54,937 nt of DNA from positions 1 to 54,937 of the forward strand of contig CAZXIJ010000027.1 in NCBI GenBank assembly GCA_964640725.1. The letters run 5' to 3'. Shown piece after piece: positions 43,599 to 51,862 of the stretch. Below the pieces are notes generated by a model. That model was given only the letters and a program-made list of their open reading frames with translations, did not search any database and was not told the origin of the DNA. The position numbers were made by a program, and so were the translations under genes. Position 1 is the stretch's first letter. Every line of letters begins with the position of its first letter. The stretch is from CALHVX01 sp964640725 (GTDB lineage: Bacteria > Pseudomonadota > Gammaproteobacteria > Pseudomonadales > Azotimanducaceae).

Positions 43599-44347
43599 GT
43601 TTGTTCCTGTGTGTCGGGGCCCGGAAGAGGGTGGGCGCCCTGCAGCGCCAGCCTCGCGCCCAGCCACAGGGCGCCGGCCAGCGCCAGCAGGCTCACCATA
43701 GCAACCGTGGGCGACAGGGTGCGAACGGCCGGCCAGAGGCTGGCCAGGCCTGGCAGCAGCAGCAGCGCCAGCAGCCCGTTCGCGAGCGCGTGCATGGCGA
43801 CGCTCAGCCAGATGCTGCCGCTGGCCCGGAGCGCCGTCCCGTAGACCAGGGCGCTGACAAAGTGCAGCGGCGCCAGCGAGGGCTCGTGCAGGGCCGCAAA
43901 GACGGTGGCGGTGAGGAGCAGAGCCAGCGCCAGCGGCACCAGTCGCTCCAGGGACGACTGCAGCCACAGGCGGAAGCCGAATTCTTCGATCAGCGGGGCT
44001 CCGGCTATGGCGGCTACCGCCGTCCACAGAGTTACCGGGCTCGCGAGGCTGGCCTCGCTGATCCAGCCGGCGCGCAGCAGCTCGGCGGCGGCCAGGAGCC
44101 GCCAGGCGACGAGCCCGAGGGTCATGGCCAGGGCCCAGAGCCACCAGCGCCGGGCCGGGGCGACCAGTCGCTGGTGATGAAAACCCCGGGGCCAATCGCG
44201 GCGCACGTGGCAGGCCCAGAAGGTGCCGAGCACCAGGACGAGCACGGCGTAGGCGATAGCCGGGGGCTGGTTCGCGCCGGCGCCCAGCGCCACCAGCCAG
44301 GCCACGGCCAGCAGCACCGCCAGCAGTGGCCGGGCCCAGGCCTTCAA
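43595..44347 (-). CDS. CPBP family intramembrane metalloprotease
   Basis: Membrane protease-like protein of 250 residues with about eight helices. Motifs of the CPBP/Abi family: IEEFGFRLWLQ (EExxxR), FAALHEPS (FxxxH) and MHALANGLLAL (HxxxN/B). Family members process membrane proteins or give bacteriocin immunity. A TTG at 44347 overlaps the tetR stop by four bases (TTGA), like the other joints of this operon; an ATG at 44395 would add 16 basic residues and a longer overlap. Confidence 0.85.
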   Translation of the reverse strand: MKAWARPLLAVLLAVAWLVALGAGANQPPAIAYAVLVLVLGTFWACHVRRDWPRGFHHQRLVAPARRWWLWALAMTLGLVAWRLLAAAELLRAGWISEASLASPVTLWTAVAAIAGAPLIEEFGFRLWLQSSLERLVPLALALLLTATVFAALHEPSLAPLHFVSALVYGTALRASGSIWLSVAMHALANGLLALLLLPGLASLWPAVRTLSPTVAMVSLLALAGALWLGARLALQGAHPLPGPDTQEQT

Positions 44348-45042
44348 GGCAGGGCGCTGTCGTCCGCGTGACGGATGACGAGGTTTGCCAGCCACGCTGG
44401 AAACTCGCCGGTGGCCGGATCCGCGAGGCCCAGCACGGGGCCCAGGCGGTCGCCGCCGATGCCCAGGCCAACGGCAGTGGTCGCGATCAGCAGCACGATG
44501 TTGCGCGCGCGCACCAGGTCCTCCGGACAGGGCTTGGCACCGAGTTCCGCAGCGGTCTGCGCGTCGTGAGCCGTCCGGTGCAATACCCTTGCGACCTGCT
44601 CGATGACGCCCGCGAACAGCCGCTGGATTGCCGGGTCGGGCGGAGCGATGCCCTGGTCGCCGTCGACAGACAGCCAGGCCAGCAAGCGGGCGTGGCCGTT
44701 ATCGACAATGGTGCGGAACAGGTCCTGGCAGAGCGCCTCGGGGGTGACGTCGCCCTGCAGCGCCGTCATCACGTCCCGCAGCAGGCTCGCGGTCATGTGC
44801 TGGGCGAGCGCCTGGCGCATGCCGTCGCTGCTGCCGAAGTGGTGAATGATGGTGGCGTGGCTGATGCCCGCGTCATCGGCGACGCCGGTCAGGTTGAGCC
44901 CCTCGAGCCCGTGGGCCTGCAAGCGGGCTGCCGCTTTTTCGAGGATCAGCTGCTGGGCTTCCTCCGGCGTGCGGCGCACACGCTTGCGCGGATGAGCGGT
45001 GGCGCCCGCTTCGGCAGCGCTTTTTTGTGCGGACTTCGACAC
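44344..45042 (-). CDS. TetR family transcriptional regulator
   Basis: Regulator of 232 residues with a basic N-terminal tail and the TetR helix-turn-helix LTGVADDAGISHATIIHHFG (about 50-72). The ligand domain is long and hydrophobic. It is divergent from the Coq4 gene, and a large inverted repeat lies between them (45066-45116), so it probably represses both directions. First gene of the chain tetR-CPBP-DUF427-ACT. Confidence 0.9.
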   Translation of the reverse strand: MSKSAQKSAAEAGATAHPRKRVRRTPEEAQQLILEKAAARLQAHGLEGLNLTGVADDAGISHATIIHHFGSSDGMRQALAQHMTASLLRDVMTALQGDVTPEALCQDLFRTIVDNGHARLLAWLSVDGDQGIAPPDPAIQRLFAGVIEQVARVLHRTAHDAQTAAELGAKPCPEDLVRARNIVLLIATTAVGLGIGGDRLGPVLGLADPATGEFPAWLANLVIRHADDSALP

Positions 45043-45065
45043 TGTGGGCTACGGCCTTCTACTGC

Positions 45066-45116
45066 GCTATTGACATTCATGTTAGCAAGGCTACTATTAA
45101 CATCATTGTCAGTAGT
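45066..45116. promoter_or_regulatory. Candidate TetR operator: long inverted repeat between tetR and coq4
   Basis: Two 19-base arms (45066-45084 and 45098-45116) match as an inverted repeat at 15 of 19 positions around a 13-base centre. The inner 6 bases are perfect (ATGTTA...TAACAT). It overlaps the TTGACA and TACTAT boxes of the likely coq4 promoter, so a bound repressor would block it. Confidence 0.6.
45070..45097 (+). promoter_or_regulatory. Likely sigma-70 promoter of the coq4 gene
   Basis: TTGACA at 45070-45075, a 16-base spacer and TACTAT at 45092-45097, about 31 bases before the Coq4 start codon. The -35 box is a perfect consensus match, the -10 box matches at 4 of 6. Confidence 0.5.
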
Positions 45117-45128
45117 GGAAACGACACC

Positions 45129-45890
45129 ATGTCCCAGCCTAGTCCTGCCGATGTCGAGCGCCCTGCCGAGGCCCAGAATAACAGCTCGCTGCTGCCAGCC
45201 AGCAAGTTTGCTCCCCGGGTTGCGTTCCGGGCGCTGCAGCAGCTGGTGGCGGACCCGGAAGATACGGAAAAGGTTTTTGTCATCCTGCGGGCCCTCACGG
45301 GCAACGCGATTCAGCGCGGCTATCGCCGCTTTCGCACCACCGAGGTGGGCCAGCGAGCGCTGCACAACCCGGTTACGCTCCTTGATCACCTGCGCGACCG
45401 GGAAGCGCTGCGGGCGCTGCCGGCCGGCAGCCTCGGGCGCGCGTATCTCCAGTTCGTGGAGTCCGAGCAAATCAGCGCCGACGGGCTGGTCGAGGCGAGC
45501 GATGCCGAAGGCCGGTTCAGCGACCCCGGCCTGCAGAAGTTTGCGGAGCGCCAGCGCGATATGCACGACCTGTGGCATGTGCTGACGCGCTATGGCCGGG
45601 ACAGCTTTGGCGAGGTCTGCCTGCTGGCGTTCACCTTCGCCCAAACCTGGAACCCTGGCATCGCCACGATCGGAGTGGTGGGCGCCTACAAGACCAGCCA
45701 GGAGTTGGGCAAAGGCGTTTGGCGCGCATTCTGGCGGGGCTTCGAGGACGGCCGCCGAGCGGCCTGGCTGCCGGCGGCAGACTGGGAAGCGATGCTGGCA
45801 CGGCCCATTGACGAAGTGCGTGCGGAGCTGCGAATTACCGAGCCAACGCCCTATCAGGCAGTCTGGGCGAACGCCCGCGCTGCGGCCTGA
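45129..45890 (+). CDS. Coq4 family protein (ubiquinone biosynthesis)
   Basis: Coq4-like protein of 253 residues. The metal-binding motif HDLWHVLTRYGRDSFGE has the HDxxH...E pattern of Coq4, and the C-terminal region IDEVRAELRI is typical. Coq4 takes part in quinone ring modification in mitochondria; bacterial members are less understood. The ATG at 45129 is the first start after the promoter; the frame extends upstream but lacks a conserved N-terminus. Confidence 0.85.
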   Translation: MSQPSPADVERPAEAQNNSSLLPASKFAPRVAFRALQQLVADPEDTEKVFVILRALTGNAIQRGYRRFRTTEVGQRALHNPVTLLDHLRDREALRALPAGSLGRAYLQFVESEQISADGLVEASDAEGRFSDPGLQKFAERQRDMHDLWHVLTRYGRDSFGEVCLLAFTFAQTWNPGIATIGVVGAYKTSQELGKGVWRAFWRGFEDGRRAAWLPAADWEAMLARPIDEVRAELRITEPTPYQAVWANARAAA

Positions 45891-45915
45891 GCTGGTCGCG
45901 CGAGGCGGTCGCGGT

Positions 45916-46254
45916 TTAGCTGTTGCCGCCAGTCCCTTTCGGCAGCGGCATGGGGAAGGGCGTGATGTTCGTCCCGGAGCTCTCGGTGATCTTCGGGATG
46001 CCTTCCTTTTCGACCTCGTCGATGCGGATCACTGAGTGCATGGGGATAAAGGTGCGCTGTACCCCTTCAAACTCCGCCCGCAGCTTGTCTTCGCCCGGAT
46101 CAATCACGACCTGGGTGCGCTCGCCGAACACGTAGTCCTCGATCTCGATAAACCCGTACAGCTCGCTCTGGTACAGGCCCTTCGCGTAGACCTCGAAGAT
46201 CTGGCCGTTGTTGTGAAACAGGACCTTGTAGATGTGCGTGGGTTGCTCGGTCAT
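45916..46254 (-). CDS. DUF1820 family protein
   Basis: Protein of 112 residues: HIYKVLFHNNGQIFEVYAKG, then GFIEIEDYVFGE, VVIDPGEDKLRAEFEGV and FIPMHSVIRIDEVEKEG. This matches DUF1820, a conserved gammaproteobacterial family of unknown function that is often encoded beside miaB, as here. Confidence 0.9.
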   Translation of the reverse strand: MTEQPTHIYKVLFHNNGQIFEVYAKGLYQSELYGFIEIEDYVFGERTQVVIDPGEDKLRAEFEGVQRTFIPMHSVIRIDEVEKEGIPKITESSGTNITPFPMPLPKGTGGNS

Positions 46255-46344
46255 GGGTCTTCCAGTGATTGCCCCTGTGCTAACGGTAGCAGCGGGGCGG
46301 CAACTATGGGGCTATCTGTCGACAATGCAAGGGGTGGCACAGGT

Positions 46345-46350
46345 TATACT
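46345..46350 (+). promoter_or_regulatory. Likely -10 box of the miaB promoter
   Basis: TATACT, 33 bases before the miaB start. A TCGACA at 46319 resembles a -35 box, but the spacer of 20 bases is long, so the -35 assignment is weak. Confidence 0.4.
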
Positions 46351-46382
46351 CCGCCGCCCCAAAAACCGCCGGCAACCAGCGG

Positions 46383-47744
46383 ATGACGCAGAAACTCTAC
46401 ATCAAAACCCACGGCTGCCAGATGAACGAGTACGACTCGGCCCGAATGGCCGATCTGCTGGCTGACAGTCACGGCTACGAGCTCGTCAGCGAGCCGGAAG
46501 ACGCCGATCTGCTGCTGTTGAACACCTGCTCGATTCGCGAGAAGGCGCAGGAAAAGGTCTTCCACCAGCTCGGCCGCTGGCGGGCCCTGAAGGAACGCAA
46601 GCCGGAGCTGCAGATTGGCGTCGGCGGCTGCGTGGCCAGCCAGGAAGGCGACCGGATTCATGCCCGGGCACCCCAGGTAGACCTGGTGTTTGGCCCGCAA
46701 ACCCTGCACCGCTTGCCGGAAATGATCGACGCCGCCAGGCAGGGTGCCGCCCCTGCCGCCGCCCCTGCGCAGCGCCTGCCGGTGGTCGACATCACCTTTC
46801 CGGAGATCGAGAAGTTTGACCGGCTGCCGACACCGGCCGCCGACGGACCGTCTGCTTTTGTCTCGGTCATGGAAGGCTGCAGCCGCTACTGCAGCTTTTG
46901 CGTCGTGCCCTATACCCGCGGCGAAGAGGTCAGCCGCCCGGTGGCTGATGTGATGCGCGAAGTCATCGCCCTGGCCGGCCAGGGCGTCCGCGAGGTCAAT
47001 TTGCTGGGGCAGAACGTGAACGCGTACCGGGGCGCGATCGACGACGACTACGCTGACCTTGCGGAACTCATTCACTATGTGGCTGACGTGCGCGGGATCG
47101 AGCGAATTCGCTTTACGACCAGCCATCCGCTGGAGTTTACCGACTCGCTGATCGAAGCCTTCGCCAACGTGCCGCAGCTGGTGGATCACCTGCATCTGCC
47201 CGTGCAGGCGGGCAGCGACCGCATTCTGAGCCTGATGAAGCGCGGCCACACGACGGCCGACTACCGCGAGCGGATCGCGGCCCTGCGCCGGGTCCGCCCG
47301 AACCTGAGCCTGTCTTCAGACTTTATCGTTGGGTTTCCCGGCGAGAGCGAGGCCGACTTCGAGGCGACCATGCAGCTGATCGACGACGTCGGCTTCGATA
47401 CGTCGTTCAGTTTCATCTACAGCGCGCGTCCCGGCACGCCGGCAGCGGCCCTTGATGATGGCGTGACGGAAGCCGAGAAAAAGGCCCGGCTGCAACGCCT
47501 GCAGGCGCGCCTGCGCGCGCAGGCGGACGCGATCGCGGCCGGCATGGTCGGCACGACGGTACGGTTGCTGGTGACCGGCGCATCCCGCAAAGATCCGTCG
47601 CAGCTGCAGGGCCGCACGGAGAACAACCGGGTCTGCAACTTCGCGCCGCCGGCGGACGGCGCGCCAGTGCCGGACTTTGTTGACGTCGAGGTGACGCAAG
47701 CCTTGCCGAACTCCCTGCGCGGTCGCTTCCTGGCCCGGGCCTGA
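46383..47744 (+). CDS. miaB: tRNA-2-methylthio-N6-dimethylallyladenosine synthase
   Basis: Radical SAM methylthiotransferase of 453 residues. The N-terminal domain has three cluster cysteines (THGCQMNEYDS, NTCSIREKA, GVGGCVAS), the radical SAM site is EGCSRYCSFCVVPYTRG, and a TRAM domain ends the protein. It adds a methylthio group at position 37 of tRNAs that read UNN codons. First gene of the block that continues with phoH. Confidence 0.97.
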   Translation: MTQKLYIKTHGCQMNEYDSARMADLLADSHGYELVSEPEDADLLLLNTCSIREKAQEKVFHQLGRWRALKERKPELQIGVGGCVASQEGDRIHARAPQVDLVFGPQTLHRLPEMIDAARQGAAPAAAPAQRLPVVDITFPEIEKFDRLPTPAADGPSAFVSVMEGCSRYCSFCVVPYTRGEEVSRPVADVMREVIALAGQGVREVNLLGQNVNAYRGAIDDDYADLAELIHYVADVRGIERIRFTTSHPLEFTDSLIEAFANVPQLVDHLHLPVQAGSDRILSLMKRGHTTADYRERIAALRRVRPNLSLSSDFIVGFPGESEADFEATMQLIDDVGFDTSFSFIYSARPGTPAAALDDGVTEAEKKARLQRLQARLRAQADAIAAGMVGTTVRLLVTGASRKDPSQLQGRTENNRVCNFAPPADGAPVPDFVDVEVTQALPNSLRGRFLARA

Positions 47745-47862
47745 CGGCTCACCCATGGCTCGCCGGGAGCGCCCGAGGGGGGTAAATCGCCGAAAATCCA
47801 GCGTTTGACAGGGCAGGGGGGCAGTTTATCCTTGCCATCCAACAACCAGCCTTGGCACCGCA

Positions 47863-48927
47863 TTGAGCGAATCGCCGACCGGCCCGGACGAGGCCGCTGA
47901 CGCCGCCTCCCGCGTCGTCCCCTTCACCTCCGACCTGACCCTGAACCCCGACGATCCGGTGCGCCTGGCCGCGCTGTGCGGGCCCGTGGAGGACAACATC
48001 CGCCACCTGGAGCGGCGCCTTGGCGTGCACATTCGCAACCGGGGCAACCGCTTTCAGCTGAGCGGCCCGGAGCCGCGGGTCAAGATCGCAGCGGCGCTGA
48101 TCAATCAGCTGTATCGGGAAACGGATAGCCGCGACGCCATCGAGCCGGATCTGGTGCACCTGTACCTGCAGGAATCCGGAGCCGAAGAACTGGTCGCGCA
48201 GAAATCGGCAACGCCCAGCGGCGACGGCGAGGTACTGGTTCGCACGGGTCGCAAGTCCATTGCGCCGCGCGGCGCCAACCAGACGCGCTACGTCGAACTG
48301 ATTCGCGAGCACGATGTGAACTTCGGCATCGGGCCGGCGGGCACCGGCAAAACCTATCTCGCCGTGGCCTGCGCCGTCGAGGCGCTGGAGGCGCAACGTG
48401 TCAGCCGCATCCTGCTGGTCCGACCGGCGGTCGAAGCGGGCGAAAAGCTCGGCTTTCTGCCCGGCGACCTGGCGCAAAAAATCGATCCGTACCTGCGGCC
48501 GCTCTACGATGCGCTGTACGAGATGATGGGTGTCGAGCGCGTTAACAAGGCCATCGAGCGCAACGTGATCGAAGTGGCGCCCCTGGCCTACATGCGCGGC
48601 CGCACGCTGAACAATGCCTTCATCATTCTGGACGAGAGCCAGAACACCACGGTTGCCCAGATGAAGATGTTCCTGACCCGAATTGGGTTTGGCTCGACGG
48701 CCGTCATCACCGGCGACATCACGCAGATCGATCTGCCCCGGGGCCAGGGCTCCGGCCTGGTGCATGTCACGCGGGTGCTCAAGGACGTGGCCGGCATCAG
48801 CACCACCCGATTCCAGTCCCGGGACGTGGTGCGGCACCCGCTGGTGCAAAAGATTGTCGAGGCCTACGCAGCTGATCAGGCGCGATACCCCGGCGATGAG
48901 GGGGGTACAGACCGCCATGCCCGTTGA
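47863..48927 (+). CDS. ybeZ: PhoH family ATPase (YbeZ)
   Basis: PhoH-like NTPase of 354 residues. Walker A is GPAGTGKTYLAVA, Walker B FIILDESQN, and LVRPAVEAGEKLGFLPGDL lies between. It works with YbeY in rRNA processing. The TTG at 47863 fits the family start (SESPTGPDEAADA) though no strong ribosome site is seen. It overlaps ybeY by 11 bases. Confidence 0.95.
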   Translation: MSESPTGPDEAADAASRVVPFTSDLTLNPDDPVRLAALCGPVEDNIRHLERRLGVHIRNRGNRFQLSGPEPRVKIAAALINQLYRETDSRDAIEPDLVHLYLQESGAEELVAQKSATPSGDGEVLVRTGRKSIAPRGANQTRYVELIREHDVNFGIGPAGTGKTYLAVACAVEALEAQRVSRILLVRPAVEAGEKLGFLPGDLAQKIDPYLRPLYDALYEMMGVERVNKAIERNVIEVAPLAYMRGRTLNNAFIILDESQNTTVAQMKMFLTRIGFGSTAVITGDITQIDLPRGQGSGLVHVTRVLKDVAGISTTRFQSRDVVRHPLVQKIVEAYAADQARYPGDEGGTDRHAR

Positions 48928-49423
48928 GCTGCAGGTCGCCGACGCGGCGCCAGACGCGGATCGCCTGCCGGCGCCAACCCTGTTCGAGCGCTGGGCGGAA
49001 GCTGCGCTGCTGCAGGTCAACCGCGCCGAAGCCATTGCCGAGCAGACCATCTGCATTCGCGTGACGGACAACGACGAGAGCCAGGCGCTGAACCGCGAGT
49101 ACCGGCAGCAGGACAAGCCGACGAACGTGCTCAGCTTTCCGGCGGAGCTGCCGGAGGCCCTGGCACTGGTCAGCGCTGACGAGCCGCTGCCCCTGGGCGA
49201 CCTGGTGCTGAGCCTGCCGGTCGTCATGGCCGAGGCCGCTGCCCAGGGCAAAAGCCTGCACAACCATCTGGCCCATCTGGTCATGCACGGCACGCTGCAC
49301 CTGTTGGGCTACGACCACGAGTCCGATGACGATGCCGAGTTGATGGAATCTATCGAGATCGCCGCGCTCGCGGAGTGCGGCATCGACAATCCTTACAGCA
49401 GCGAAGCCGGAGCCCCGTCGTGA
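48917..49423 (+). CDS. ybeY: Endoribonuclease YbeY
   Basis: rRNA maturation and quality-control ribonuclease, 168 residues. The zinc motif HLVMHGTLHLLGYDH carries three His, and RQQDKPTNVLSFP precedes it. The ATG at 48917 is chosen; an ATG at 48896 is also in frame. It ends in a GTGA overlap with the next gene. Confidence 0.95.
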   Translation: MPVELQVADAAPDADRLPAPTLFERWAEAALLQVNRAEAIAEQTICIRVTDNDESQALNREYRQQDKPTNVLSFPAELPEALALVSADEPLPLGDLVLSLPVVMAEAAAQGKSLHNHLAHLVMHGTLHLLGYDHESDDDAELMESIEIAALAECGIDNPYSSEAGAPS

Positions 49424-50283
49424 GCGAAGCGTCTTCCCCCGACCAGAGGCCGGGCCTGCTCAAGCGGCTGGGCAGCCTGTTCAACGACGAGCCGGCGGAT
49501 ACCGCCGAGCTGCAGGAAATGCTCGAAGGCGCTGCGGAGCGCGAGCTGATCGACCAGGAAGCCTTGAACATCATCTTCGGCGCGCTCCACGTCGCCGAGA
49601 TGCACGTGCGGGACATCATGATTCCCCGCAAGCAGATGGTGGCGATCTGCGCGGCAGACAAGCCGGCGCAGATGCTCGAGACCATCATCGATTCCAAACA
49701 CTCCCGCTATCCGGTGTACGGCGACGATCTGGACGAGATCAAGGGCATCCTGCACGCCAAGGATCTGCTGCCCCTGTGCCTGGAGGCTGACCTGTCGAGC
49801 TTCGACATCAAGGACTGCATCCGCCCGGCCACGATCGTGCCCGAATCAAAGCGCCTGAACGTGCTGCTGCAGGAGTTTCGGGCCAACCGCAACCACATGG
49901 CGGTGGTCGTTGACGAGTACGGGCAGGTGTCCGGCGCGGTCACGATCGAAGACGTGCTGGAACAGATCGTTGGCGAGATCGAAGACGAGCACGATGTTGA
50001 CGATGACGGCTTCGTCAAACAGCTCGATGAGCACACCTTTACGGTCAAGGCGACCACCACCATCGAAGACTTTAACGAGCACTTCGAGGTGAGCTACGCC
50101 GATGACGAGTTCGATACCATCGGCGGCGTCGTGCTCAAGGCCTTTGGACACGTCCCCGAGCGGGGCGAACGGGTGGCCATCGGCGAGCTGGAGTTCAGTG
50201 TGCTGAACGCAGATTCACGACGGCTGCGTTTGCTGCAGGTGACCCGGGGCGCGCCGGCGCAGTCCCCGCCCAAGAGTGTCTGA
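49420..50283 (+). CDS. ybeX: CorC/HlyC family transporter-associated CBS protein (YbeX)
   Basis: Cytoplasmic CBS protein of 287 residues: VRDIMIPRKQMVAI and YPVYGDDLDEIKGILHAKDLL, second CBS domain with MAVVVDEYGQVSGAVTIEDVLEQIVG, and a C-terminal transporter-associated domain with FDTIGGVVLKAFGHVPERG. It is linked to magnesium/cobalt handling and ribosome assembly. The GTG start overlaps the ybeY stop; its end overlaps lnt by eight bases. Confidence 0.95.
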   Translation: MSEASSPDQRPGLLKRLGSLFNDEPADTAELQEMLEGAAERELIDQEALNIIFGALHVAEMHVRDIMIPRKQMVAICAADKPAQMLETIIDSKHSRYPVYGDDLDEIKGILHAKDLLPLCLEADLSSFDIKDCIRPATIVPESKRLNVLLQEFRANRNHMAVVVDEYGQVSGAVTIEDVLEQIVGEIEDEHDVDDDGFVKQLDEHTFTVKATTTIEDFNEHFEVSYADDEFDTIGGVVLKAFGHVPERGERVAIGELEFSVLNADSRRLRLLQVTRGAPAQSPPKSV

Positions 50284-51862
50284 CCGGGCCGGTTCCGGCC
50301 GGGCCCTTGCCCGTTGGGCGCCGGCCTGGCTGCTGAGTCTGGTCGCGGGGCTCCTGCTGCCCTTGTCCATGGCGCCCTTCGATCTTTGGCCCCTGGCACT
50401 GTTCAGCGCGGCTTTGCTGTTCCTGGCTGTGGAGCGCGCTCCGCCTTCCTCCGCCCGGTCCGTCGCCTGGCTGGGCTTTGTTTTCGGTCTGGGCAAGTAC
50501 GGGCTGGGGGCCAGCTGGGTTTACGTCAGTATCCACGAGCACGGCGGCGCTTCGGTCGTGCTGGCGGGCTCGCTGGTGGCCCTGTTCGTCGCTTTTCTGG
50601 CGCTGTTCCCGGCGACGCAGCTGTGGCTCTACGGCCGGCTGCGGGCGCAGGCTGGCGGCGCGGCGGGCAACGGTGTGCTGTTCGCGGCGCTGTGGGTGTT
50701 CTGGGAGTGGTTGCTGACCTGGTTCCTGTCAGGGTTCCCCTGGCTCTTTGCCGGTGCCGGACAGCTGAGCAGCCCCCTGGCCGGCTACGGTCCCGTGGGC
50801 GGCGTGCTGCTCATGTCCCTGGCTGCGGTGTCCGCCGGGGTCCTGCTGGCCCTCGGGGTGCTGGCGTGGCAGCGCGGCGCACGGCGTGACCGGGCGTTGT
50901 GGTTGCCGTGGGCGATGCTGGCGCTGATCTTTGCCGGCGGGGCGGTCCTGCGGTCTGTGAGCTGGACGACGCCCGGCGCCATGCGCACGGCGGCCCTGGT
51001 GCAGGGCAATATTGCCCAGGCCACCAAGTGGCGGGCGGAGCAGCGCAGCGTGATCCTGCAAAAAATGCAGCGGCTCAGCGCGCCGCACTGGGGCGTTGAC
51101 CTGATGCTGTGGCCGGAAGCGTCCATCACCCTTTACGAGCACCAGGCCGGCGCCTACCTGGAACGCTGGGGCGAACGGGGCCGCGCCGAGGGCACCACGC
51201 TCATCCTTGGCTTGCCCGGCGTGGAGGCGCTGCCCGCGGTGGGTGACGCGCCGGCCTACACCTTCTCGAACCGTGCCGTCGCCGTTGGCGCCGGCAGCGG
51301 GCGCTACAGCAAGCGCCGGCTGGTGCCCTTTGGCGAGTACGTGCCGCTGGAGGGGCTGCTCCGCGGCCTGATCCGCTTTTTCGATCTGCCCATGTCCCAT
51401 GCCTCGCCGGGACCGGACGCGCAGCCGCTGCTAAAGGCGGGGGCAGAGACGGCGGCCATGGCGATCTGCTACGAGATTGCGTACCCGGCCCTCGTGCAGG
51501 GCGACATGCCGGCAGATGTGCTGCTGACCATCTCCAACGACGCCTGGTTTGGCCGCTCCACCGGCCCCGAGCAGCATCGTCAGCTGGCTCAGCTGCGCGC
51601 GCTGGAGCTGGGCCGCTGGCTGCTCCGGGCGACCAACACCGGGCACACGGTGATTGTCGATCACCGCGGGCGCGTCACGCAGGCATTGCCGCGCTTCGCT
51701 GAGGGGGTCCTGACCGGCCCGTACCAGGTGCGTCAGGGGCTCACCCCCTTTGCCCGTATCGGCCAGGGGCCCGTGCTGTTCGCCATCGTGCTGGCGCTGG
51801 CGCTGGTGGTATTCTTGCGCGCTCGATTCCGACCGGCCAGCGCCGAGAGCCCGAAACCATGA
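50276..51862 (+). CDS. lnt: Apolipoprotein N-acyltransferase
   Basis: Inner-membrane enzyme of 528 residues that adds the third acyl chain to lipoproteins. About six N-terminal helices precede a nitrilase-like domain with catalytic Glu in LWPEASITLY, Lys in RYSKRRLVPFGEY and Cys in MAICYEIAYP. The GTG start lies inside the 3' end of ybeX; the stop overlaps leuS (ATGA). Confidence 0.95.
   Translation: MSDRAGSGRALARWAPAWLLSLVAGLLLPLSMAPFDLWPLALFSAALLFLAVERAPPSSARSVAWLGFVFGLGKYGLGASWVYVSIHEHGGASVVLAGSLVALFVAFLALFPATQLWLYGRLRAQAGGAAGNGVLFAALWVFWEWLLTWFLSGFPWLFAGAGQLSSPLAGYGPVGGVLLMSLAAVSAGVLLALGVLAWQRGARRDRALWLPWAMLALIFAGGAVLRSVSWTTPGAMRTAALVQGNIAQATKWRAEQRSVILQKMQRLSAPHWGVDLMLWPEASITLYEHQAGAYLERWGERGRAEGTTLILGLPGVEALPAVGDAPAYTFSNRAVAVGAGSGRYSKRRLVPFGEYVPLEGLLRGLIRFFDLPMSHASPGPDAQPLLKAGAETAAMAICYEIAYPALVQGDMPADVLLTISNDAWFGRSTGPEQHRQLAQLRALELGRWLLRATNTGHTVIVDHRGRVTQALPRFAEGVLTGPYQVRQGLTPFARIGQGPVLFAIVLALALVVFLRARFRPASAESPKP

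Noticed and set aside
43317..44471. A 384-residue reverse-strand frame ending with the DUF427 sequence
   Set aside because: Upstream of 43598 it is out of frame with the clear CPBP protease gene and has a low-complexity Arg/Ala-rich composition; only the DUF427 part is real.
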